Assembly (NCBI GenBank): GCA_033085395.1
Contig: JANQBS010000100.1
Span: 62,001 to 126,000 of the forward strand
Length of the DNA stretch: 64,000 nucleotides
Direction: 5' to 3'
DNA from: Xanthoparmelia taractica
Lineage: Eukaryota; Ascomycota; Lecanoromycetes; Lecanorales; Parmeliaceae
A program made the position numbers and the translations under genes. This document shows positions 55,676 through 64,000 of the stretch, in pieces (the first letter of the stretch is position 1; each line of letters begins with the position of its first letter). Under the pieces are notes generated by a model, which was not told where the DNA came from, ran no database searches, and worked only from the letters and a program-made list of their open reading frames with translations.

Positions 55676-56973
55676 TTGAGTCGTGATCCTCTGTGTCCTG
55701 ATCCTCCTTTAGGGAAATCGGAGATGGATCGCGACTTCTGTCCCACTGAGGAATTAGCAGGAAGAAAATGCGCGAAGGTGTCGGTTCTCCCAGCGAAGCC
55801 GGCCATGATGAATTGAGGGAGAATAGCAACAGGATGCTCGGCTTGTTCTTGATGGGCTAATGCAGGGAAATGGAGATAACGGCGATACTGAAGCCGGGCA
55901 AGGATCGCGCATTAGCCTCGCTTGTATGTTGTGGCCGCTTCTGAGGAGTCGGCGAATTTGGTTTTATATCAATTGTTGTAAGTCAACAAGCAGAGGTCTA
56001 ATCATAAAGCTCTTAGTGTATAGGTCATTCTCCTAAGTTATGACTACAACTTTATAAGCGGAATTTCCAGGAGAAGATTGTTTGTTCGCGAGTTTTCCGG
56101 CTTCGCGTCTCGCCCTCATTGAATTCCGACATTTTTCATTTGGGGTGGCCACCTGCTGGCGAGCCAGTGTGAAGAGTACCCTCCAGGGACTGATGAAAGT
56201 GTTCTCCACACTTTCACTTGCCTTATATAAAGACTGATTTGGCCTCGTGGAGGATAGACGACGTCAAAGTTTTCAGCCAAGCCTGCAGCAGCATCATCGC
56301 TCTCGGCTCCCTCTATGTCTGCTCCCCAAATTTGCCAAAGTCTCCGGTGCCAGCTCGATGACATCGATGTCCTTTGAGGACGGGTTCCATGCTTCTGGCA
56401 TGCTATAAAGCCAGGTTTGGAGATAGGTGTACAACACATGGAAGGGCGTGGTGGAGTAATGGAACGTGTGTTCCAGCCCTGAGCTCCTACCTGATCGGCT
56501 AGCGATGGTGATTACTCTCAACTCACCGTCGCGACCACTTTACACCTATGCCACGATACCTCATGGCATTTTCTTTCAACGCCAGGAACGGCTGTACGCC
56601 TGTAAAGCGGAGCAGGATATAGAAAGTAACGAATCTGTGCAGCATTCATGCAACGCTGGTCTGTTCGCTCCACTTTCTCAACACTGCGATTTAAATGCAA
56701 AGAAATGCTGTTGTATCGGCTTCGCCTACCCAAACCAAGGATCCTGGTTAGGGTTATGGCCGGCTAACTAGCCCGTGTGGCCAGCAAGGTAGTCAGGGTC
56801 TAAAGAGCTCCAGGATCATGTTGGTGGAGTAATTGCTTGGCTCTAAGGGAACGATTCACCTAAAGTAGCTAATTAAGGATAACTAACAAGATTACCGTGC
56901 CAATCCCCCCTTCGACTGCAAGGTCCGCTATTCCTCCTTCGACTTTCCATCCAGCAGCTACAGACCGTCAAAT
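55676..56973. other. No supported gene
   Basis: Minus-strand frames at 56530-56260 carry a weak short-chain-dehydrogenase flavour but are broken; not called. The rest is unremarkable. Confidence 0.45.
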
Positions 56974-57940
56974 ATGGCATGCCGTACGATCAATAAAGCT
57001 TTCAGTCTCGACTTTCCTCAGCATAAAAGAGCACAGATTGAAGACAAGTCCCAGGATACACTCCAAGTCATCGGTGCGGGCTTACCAAGGTGTGGGACGA
57101 GTTCTTTGAAGGCAGCATTTGAGACCTTAGGCTTCAATCCATGCCATCACATGTCGGCAGGTCATAATCATATCACCGGATGCGAAAGATGAGCGCTGAT
57201 AGATGTCTAACAGGATCTCGTTGACCATCCTCAGAAGAGTCTTCTTTTCGCCGACCTCGTAAATCCACAATTGCACCTATCTCCAGTAGAGTCCGAATCA
57301 CGTCTTGACCGTATACGACTGTATATGCGTGGCTATCTCGCCACAGTCGACTCCCCTTGCTGTGACATCTATCAAGATCTCACGACACTATACCCAAAGG
57401 CAAAAGTCATCCTCTCCGTACGCGATAGTGACGAAGCCTGGTGGAGATCCTTCTCCGGGACTCTGGCGGTTCAGGAGACGAAACGCTATCAATGGCTGAC
57501 ATACCCTATCCCATTCTTACGCTGCAGTAACATACTCTCTCGTGCAGTCACCAAGAGATGGATGCGTCTTGCCGGAACGAACACGCTTGGACCGAGTATC
57601 CACCGAGTGCATAACAAAGACGTGCAATCAAACGTGCCGAGCGAGAAATTGTTAGTTTTCAACGTGAAGATGGGCTGGAAGCCACTTTGCGAGTTTCTGG
57701 ACGTGCCAATACCAGACGAGCCTTTCCCAAATTTGTCAGTGATCCCAACCACATTATTGGAACCTTGCTAATACAACGGATTAAAGGAATGATGCCGCGA
57801 CCATCTCAAGAGCCATGAAAGGTGCACAGATCATGGGAGCTTGTGTCTGGCTCCTGTACCTTGGGTTGGCTATTTTGTTGCTCGTTGGGTGCATATGGCC
57901 ACGTTTTTTACTAAGCCTTGTATGGAACTTCCCGGAATGA
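56974..57940 (+). CDS. Sulfotransferase-like P-loop protein with C-terminal membrane anchor
   Basis: Member of the fungal/metazoan Sulfotransfer_4-type family, often mislabelled as epimerase; activity unproven. Proposed exons 56974-57156, 57214-57734, 57787-57940 give 285 residues. The PAPS-binding P-loop is VIGAGLPRCGTSSLKAAFE at about 32-50. Then come TLGFNPCHHM, CCDIYQDLTTLYPKAKVILS with VRDSDEAWWRSF (3'-phosphate loop) and LLVFNVKMGWKPLCEFLDVP. The spliced last exon adds RAMKGAQIMGACVWLLYLGL and a membrane span, as family members often have. Intron 2 uses a GTCAGT donor. Intron 1 works in frame only with a GC donor (57157, GCAGGT) and AG at 57213; the nearby GT would shift the frame. So it is either a GC-AG intron or a damaged gene. 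Confidence 0.75.
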
Positions 57941-59361
57941 TAGATGAACTCGTTATGCCATTACCAGTCCAATTTACTCTTAAATTCGTCCCGTCATATA
58001 CTGATAAGTCTTGTATACTTCATGAGTCTGATCACATCCCCCATCCTCGCTCCTATCCTTCCAAGCATCATTGACATACGGTCCTTCCGATATGCGATTT
58101 CGCATTCTCCTAGCCAGGACTGGCTAAAATTAATGACCGATCAAGAGAACAGCACCGACAAAGCCTGTAAGTTAAATAAATTTTGCGCTGCCAGCACTGA
58201 GACGGTCCCCAACCAATCAAACCTATCACCGAACCCTAAAAAAAAGGCCCATCACTACAGCGATTTGAAAGCCGCATCAACGCCCGAACAATGCCTTCTA
58301 ACACGATATAAGCCGAAAATGATTGTAAATAACGGCTTCATACAACTCCGGCATCACGCCGTATAATGAACCCTAAACAATGATATGGTTGCTACTACAC
58401 CAATGAATAACCCCTTTATCCAGACACATCTCCTACCTCTGGGTCCAGGGTTGAGGGACTCAGGCCGAAAGGCAAGCTTTATAGCCGCAGATGCCGCCAA
58501 GTTTGTTATTTTCCTACGGCCGCAGCGCGCTTTGCCTTCTGGATCGCTTGATTGTGGTTCTACTTGTAGATCCAAGGATATATATCCCCTAGCGTGAAAA
58601 TGGTAGCTAGATACGGATGCTCATGACCCTGCAGATGATCATGCGAAACAAGAGCCTGGTGTCCAGAACATCTCTTTCAAAGGGGCTTGTACAACTCCCA
58701 GATTGAGCGTCGTCGAAGTCAGTGACTGATATATCCTAGCGTCATCTTTACGAATATCATTCGACTCATACATGTTCGCGAATCTTCTGGTACCTATAGT
58801 GAGTACTCTGGAATCCCACGTCAGCTTTTCATCCCCATCTAAAGTCTGAATACATGTAGTCAATTTCACCAAGCCTGACATCTGGTCCTTTGTACATGCC
58901 AGCACCGCCATCATCTGTGCCTCCCTACCCACTTACAAGCCTCTTTTCCCTAAGATGGTGGGCGTATACAAAGGTCTGCGAGCCCGATATGCTCATCTTT
59001 TACACAGTCGCGCTTCGTTAAAACACTTCAACACTATGAGTCCGTCGGATGCTGCTGCTGCAAAAACACGTTATGCCGAGATTGCAGATGGCGGGGTAAA
59101 AGGTCGTTGCCTTGCGAAAGTGGAAGCCAAGGGAAACTCAGTGGATCGACTTGGGGAGCACGGCTATCCGCTTGACGGTATTAAGGTCAATAAGACGGTG
59201 GACATTGTTTAGCCGCAGGCATGCGTATTTCGAAGAGGCATCAAGTATGGCCCAAGCTGGCGTATGTCTTGGAGCTCAGCTAAGAAGCTTGTTGGTAGTA
59301 ATCTGTGTCACTTGACGGAATCTCAATCGTAGCCTCTCTTTATACCAGCGCTGCCCAAATA
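57941..59361. other. No supported gene
   Basis: Short frames on both strands without recognisable products. Confidence 0.45.
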
Positions 59362-60654
59362 CTATATAATGAAGCCCCAGCGCTGTGCTGCAACTGCCAC
59401 ACGATAGCGTATGTCATGATAAAGCCATACCAGATACCCAGAAAGATTCTGTGTACCAACGACATTGCTTTGCATTCTCGTAAGATGGGCGTATTGCTTT
59501 ACCTGCTTCTCCCACTCTGCAAAGTCCATTTTCCCTTTCAGGACTTTCTCCAAGAGCATGCAATTAGTGGCAGCCTGGTTAGTGCTCTGTGCTATATGAG
59601 GCCGGAACAGTGCAAGGGCATCACCAACAAGCAGGAGATGGTCAGCAAAGAAGGACGCTTGCGGCGCTTGATAGTCACTAATAGCTGTGACAAAGGGGTT
59701 GGTAATTTTGTTGACGAGCTCTTTGACCGGAGCAGCTAGTACGCTCTGGCTTTGCGCCTGCTGTTTGGCCCATACCTCGGGGCGAATCTTTCCTGGAGGA
59801 ACCGTGCTTCGATGCTGGCGCCCGTCGACATCGGTCATAATCTCCGTAAATTCCTGTGAGCCGCCAGGGCAATTGTAGTACCACACGAAGTTGATTTGCC
59901 GCTCTCCGGGCTTGAGGCTGCCATTTTCCCCCGGTAAGACATATCTATCGAGCATTGAGTGATTGGTCCTAGGGTTAAGAGAAAGCCATTAAACATACAC
60001 AATGATGTAGCTCTTATGCATTTTGTACGAAGTAGACTTGTCATTGAATGCTTGCTGCGTCTCCTCCGAAATAGAATCCTCTGGAATAGTGGCGCGTCAA
60101 GTCAAGTATCCTGCATATGTCGCAGGCTTGCTAGGAACGAGTAGCTGGCGGACGCTAGATCTGAATCCATCTACAGCAATGACAAGATCTGCCTGTATGC
60201 TGCCTCCTCCCCCATTAATCAAGTCTTCGTACCTCAACGTGACAGTCCCGTCAGTATAAGATACGTCCATCACACGTTTTCCGATGTCGAATACGGCTTT
60301 GCCACCTGTTTCAAGCTCCTTCGGCGGATTTGGGACGTACGCGCTACTATAGCCATCGAAGTTGGCCCGCAACCGATAGTGCAGTAACTTCCATGTAGTC
60401 ATTTGGAACGAGATCTTGCGAGACTATATCAATCTGAAGTTGTTGTCAACGATCTGCAGGCCAGAGGCAGGTGCGACACAGGGTTCTGTAACGAGGTCGT
60501 ATTTCTCGAGAAATTGCTGAGTTTGGGCGCCAGTGCTCACTCCGGCTGCCTCTCCTTCACGAGAAGATGAAGGATGCTGTTCAAGGATGTGAACATTATG
60601 GCCGAGCCGTTTCATCATTATGCCGTGCATCAATCCGGCCGATGACCCCCCAAC
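59362..60654 (-). pseudogene. FAD-dependent aromatic monooxygenase, inactivated
   Basis: Group A flavin monooxygenase of the salicylate/dihydroxypyridine hydroxylase kind. A single frame runs from GGSSAGLMHGIMMKRLGHNV (FAD dinucleotide fold) through EGEAAGVSTGAQTQQFL, YRLRANFDGY, LVIAVDGFRSSVRQLLV (DG motif) and LLLVGDALALFRPHIAQSTN (second FAD motif, GD) to the stop at 59362. Three in-frame stops interrupt it: TAG 60426-60424, TGA 60099-60097 (YAGYLT*RATIPED, where Trp is usual) and TAA 59991-59989. The first exon with the start and the first GxG is not resolvable; an acceptor TAG at about 60655 suggests one existed. Order and spacing match full-length enzymes, so decay by point mutation is recent. 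Confidence 0.88.
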
Positions 60655-61527
60655 CTAATCATAGACGGTCAGCCTTCAAAGTCACGGCGCTCTTACAGAA
60701 GTTGGACACAAAAAACGACAACATTCAACGACTCCATATATGTGGCTATTGGCATGTCTTCGAATTTGTATTGAGTTCTATGACACTCCTATTTCCGTTG
60801 AGACTGTAACATTTACGCCGTCAAGTGGAGCAGTGATTACGCACCTATCGCCCTGAGATTAGCGTTGAGAATTTCAGTAATCGTGGTGTGTAAGAATGTT
60901 CGATCATTGAAGCAATAGAAGCCTGTTGTGTACTATGCTGACTAATCTAGCCCAAGCCATTTGCTAGGTTACATTGACGGTGAAAGACCGAGGTTCGATT
61001 GGAGTCACTCCTATCTCGATTATGTATACAATAGCATGAGTGGTACCTCCGGTAATAAACAATTTCAAAGGAGGAAAGGAGAATGAATTTGCAGGCGCAT
61101 AAGTTTGCAGTACACTCAATGTGCCAAACACTCAAGGAGATATCAATTTTGATAGAATCCGTCAAATCCAGCCATATACATCTATTCATGGGTTTTAGGG
61201 TTGCTATGGATTTTTATTCGAGGATCCTTATCTAGCATCAGTGCCTCCTGGTCAATCTTCTAGGGTATAAAAAATGAAAGTAAAGCTCTTGGGGAGATAT
61301 TGTAGGCTAGCATCCGTTCTGGTCAACCCGTAGGCCATAAGCCTATCCCCTCAGCCACACGCCCACCGGAAGAACGCACACACTTTACACGGGAAGTAAT
61401 GTATATGAATATCAGGAAACGTACAGTCGTGCTGGGGAGGAACGGTTCGACAAGATGACCCCTGGCTATCTGGGCGTGCCACTTGCACTGAAGTTGTGGA
61501 AATCAACGTCAACGTCCATGGGTGGAC
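60655..61527. other. No supported gene
   Basis: May hold the lost first exon of the monooxygenase near 60700-60760. Otherwise nothing seen. Confidence 0.45.
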
Positions 61528-62680
61528 TCAGGTTGTGTTTCTGTTATCGCCACCATTTGGGCTACTTGCTGCATGTGTCTGGTCCCCTGGTGTAGGAGTG
61601 TCCAGCAGCTGAAGCTCCATAGACCTTTTATCGTTTGTCTCCGTTGAAGAGCTACCCCACTTAGGCCATAGATCCGACAAGCCGACCTTAGCTGGCAGGT
61701 GTCCTTTTTTTGAGCTAGAATTGGACTTGTTCGTTGCACGGCCACGTGATGAAGCACTCTTTGTTTTGCGTCTTTTATCGATCACGTAAACTCTGAAGCT
61801 TGCTAAACATGCGACTGTCACAGAAACCGAGTGCTCAATGCAAGACCACGCATCAATCCAACTTGCATCAGCGTGTGGAAGCTTCGGAATGTTCAGGCAA
61901 AAGCGGACGATAGAGAAGATTGACACGATAAGACTTAAGCTGAGAATTCCTGCCAAAGCGAGCTTCTGCCTGGGGGGAGTCTGAGACTTCAGGGCTAGAG
62001 TTACTGGTATCACTGTGACTTAAAATCCCATCGTCAGCCTAGGTGTCACAAGCGTTCAAACCAGAGCCTGTACGTACTGAAGATGTCTGTACTCAAGTCT
62101 GCCGCGAACAGGTATTGAATAGCTCCAATTCTATGATTTGACCTGAGATTATGGCCCTTCCAGAAAGCATAGGCAAAAAGACTGCCGATGTAGGTAAGAA
62201 TGGTATAAGCTATAGCTAACCACCAGGCTCGGCGAAAAGAAGTCAGACGCTTTGTGAGGTCATCATAATATGCGAGGAAGGAACCTTTGACTGCCCAGAT
62301 GCCGGTAAGGAAGAGGTAAGCATCTACCCACTGCAACTTGGCGAAGGAAGCTGCTATTTCCTGATAGTGAGAAGGCTCAGGAAAGTGATCAATTTGCACA
62401 CTTTGAGAGATGTATATTGTGGGAAGCATGGCGGTAACGGCGATATCAGAAGCCAGGAGGCACGTCATGCCCAGGATCACTAAGCCATCATCGACCATTA
62501 AGCGACCGTACACTTTTAGTCGAATGACCAACCGCGCGGTCAGGAATGCCAGCGCAATACCAAACAGAACCCAGATGATGGTCTTGAGAGAAAGTAAACT
62601 TTCAATCTTATTCAAAACTTGGGATGAGTGATACTTACAAGGAATTGTGTCTTGGAAAATGTGTCCACAGGTTTCGACAT
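61528..62680 (-). CDS. PTH11/rhodopsin-domain integral membrane protein
   Basis: Seven-span membrane protein of the large fungal rhodopsin-domain/PTH11-related family, some members of which act as surface-sensing receptors. Three exons (62680-62639, 62582-62078, 62018-61528) give 345 residues. After MSKPVDTFSKTQFL, spans include IIWVLFGIALAFLTARLVIR, LVILGMTCLLASDIAVTAML, VDAYLFLTGIWAVKGSFLAY and WWLAIAYTILTYIGSLFAYA, then two spans around the IPVTLAL and LAGILSLSLIVSIFSIVRFC regions and one at SVSVTVACLASFRVYVI. A loop motif KVYGRLMVDDGLVI and WVDAYLFLTG are typical. The cytosolic tail of about 100 residues is Ser/Lys-rich. No CFEM domain, so it is not a full PTH11. Intron positions keep frame. 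Confidence 0.85.
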
Positions 62681-63660
62681 GACCAGAAACCAGAGGCTAC
62701 ACCTTGCGCCAACGTCAGGACAACTTATCGAACAATAAGCGTCTAGCTTTCAATTATGGAAGAGTATTTCTCATATTCTTTGCTTCGCAGTTTGCACAAA
62801 GCTAATCTTACATGACATCCGCATTGCAGAGGCTTTCCCGGCATCATGATCTTTATAAGAGAAAGCGCGCGCAAGCTTCACCCTATTTGGAGGGACGCCA
62901 CTTCCAAAAGAATTACTTGCATCATGCCGCACCAGTACCACCCTCCAATCCCACACAAATGCGTTACCGCACCCGCCTCGCAATCGCGGCAGCATACCCT
63001 TCTACAAACAACTAAACATAACTATGATGACAAGATCCGGCTTATGGATGTTTTTAATCTTTACTATATAGGTCAGCTACCATGTCAGCGTTCAAGGCAC
63101 ACAATTAGCTATTGAAAACTCTTTAATTTCTATTGCGGCCACTCGTTTCTCCGTAGAGTCCAATGAAATTCTGTCATATCGTCCTGGGACATGCCAAGAA
63201 TTCCACCAAATCTTTAATGGTCCTGGTGAGATCTGGCCCTATCAGATCTACAAGTCAGCCCTTCCATCCCTCGGAGATGAGAATCATAATAAACGGTCAG
63301 ACGCTTATTCCTAGGCCACCCTTCATAGCTTCAAGTGATATCAGCAGTGCCGAACCCACCAGAAGCACTGGACCGCTAATCATGGTCGATTCTGGACTTG
63401 CCCGGTTCATGGCTTGCCCTAAGATAAATTAAGGCCGCTTGGAGGCCTAGGCAGAACCCTCGCCGCAGCCAGCCAGCATTTCAAACGTTCTGGAACCCCA
63501 GCATACACCTTCCGCTGATGGCAATAATTGAAATCAGGATACCTGATAGATAAAAGATGTGCCGTAGTAGATATTGCATTCGGGTGCCACTACAACAATA
63601 AATGCTCCCATTGTCCTCATACTTCTCGCACGCCTTAGTCCGGGCCTGCGAAAATCACGA
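62681..63660. other. No supported gene
   Basis: Short frames without recognisable products. Confidence 0.45.
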
Positions 63661-64000
63661 ATATATATATATATAGAGGATAGAAAGGTCAAGCTTTGCA
63701 GTCGCAAATATAGATAAGTTTTTTTAGCTTTCGTAGCTATACTCTACGAAGTACTTTAGCTTCTAGCTCGCTTAATAATAATTCTACTTAAGAGTTTTAA
63801 TGTAAATACTTCTCTAACGTAAACGTTATAGTTAAATAAGAATAACATTCTAATTATTATCTAAGCTTATAACTTATTAATGTATTAAGACGATAAGACT
63901 CGCGAAAATTAGTCGAGCGCTCGCTATTTTTTTTTTATCTAGAGAGAGATTTATCTAATCGCTTTTTTATTTATAATTAATTACATATAATAAAATAAAG
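63661..64000. repeat. AT-rich block at right edge
   Basis: Composition drops abruptly after a TATATATATATATATA run at about 63661 and continues to the window end, with many TTAT/TAAT words and no open frame. It looks like the edge of an AT-rich, RIP-affected repeat that extends beyond the window. Confidence 0.5.

Noticed and set aside
56260..56530. Possible short-chain dehydrogenase fragment on the minus strand (IDVIELAPETL, YSTTPFHVLYTYLQ)
   Set aside because: Only a loose resemblance to the YxxxK region and the following strand. The catalytic Lys is missing and the frame breaks at once.
60980..61010. Possible tRNA T-arm (GAGGTTCGATTGGAG)
   Set aside because: No matching cloverleaf upstream.

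Overview
The window looks like nuclear DNA of a filamentous ascomycete. Most genes are split by short introns of about 45-120 bases with GT..AG ends. The protein set is fungal: ERO1, a CLR-1-type zinc cluster regulator, a CAP10-type glycosyltransferase, a Vps3844 protein, a PTH11-like membrane protein and a highly reducing polyketide synthase relic. A hAT fossil and AT-rich blocks that look RIP-mutated fit a Dothideomycete, but that placement is an inference. Exon boundaries below come from hand splicing, keeping reading frame and protein continuity, and could be off by a base or two.

Layout. 1-2.6 kb: an Hsp70-like relic and a small hAT transposon fossil with an 8-bp target duplication. 3.5-6.7 kb: ERO1 (ER disulfide formation) and the CIA2/MIP18 iron-sulfur targeting factor, both on the minus strand. 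9.6-12.7 kb: an eight-exon CLR-1/ClrA-like regulator behind a long gene-free leader. 13.4-15.7 kb: the spliceosome genes SmG and NTR2, divergent from a shared 247-bp region. 16.2-19.4 kb: a large membrane GT90 glycosyltransferase. 20.0-24.3 kb: the back half of a highly reducing PKS, a pseudogene with two in-frame amber codons and no KS or AT, next to a TA-flanked inverted-repeat element (24.3-25.7 kb). 26.3-29.8 kb: a Ser/Thr-rich membrane protein and a GT25 glycosyltransferase. 31.7-35.1 kb: the NAT10/Kre33 RNA cytidine acetyltransferase. 36.6-42.5 kb: an organelle-biogenesis block with an unnamed mitochondrial protein, Vps3844, Tim17 and an S26 (IMP-like) peptidase, arranged as two divergent pairs. 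43.6-49.4 kb: an orphan with a Gly/Cys tail, an amidohydrolase and an F-box gene with a late frameshift. 52.4-62.7 kb: dienelactone hydrolase, MFS transporter, sulfotransferase-like protein, a dead FAD monooxygenase with three in-frame stops, and a PTH11/rhodopsin-like membrane protein. The last 350 bases are very AT-rich.

The housekeeping genes (ERO1, CIA2, SmG, NTR2, NAT10, Tim17) are intact. The metabolic genes near repeats are decaying. Two disrupted codons, one in the PKS and one in the monooxygenase, lie where family alignment predicts Trp (TGG to TAG or TGA), which fits RIP-like C:G to T:A mutation. I found no CRISPR, rRNA or convincing tRNA. The most unusual items are the PKS relic and its neighbouring element, the long IMP-like peptidase opposite Tim17, the ERO1 ending in MDEL, and a perfect 17-bp hairpin near 30.4 kb.
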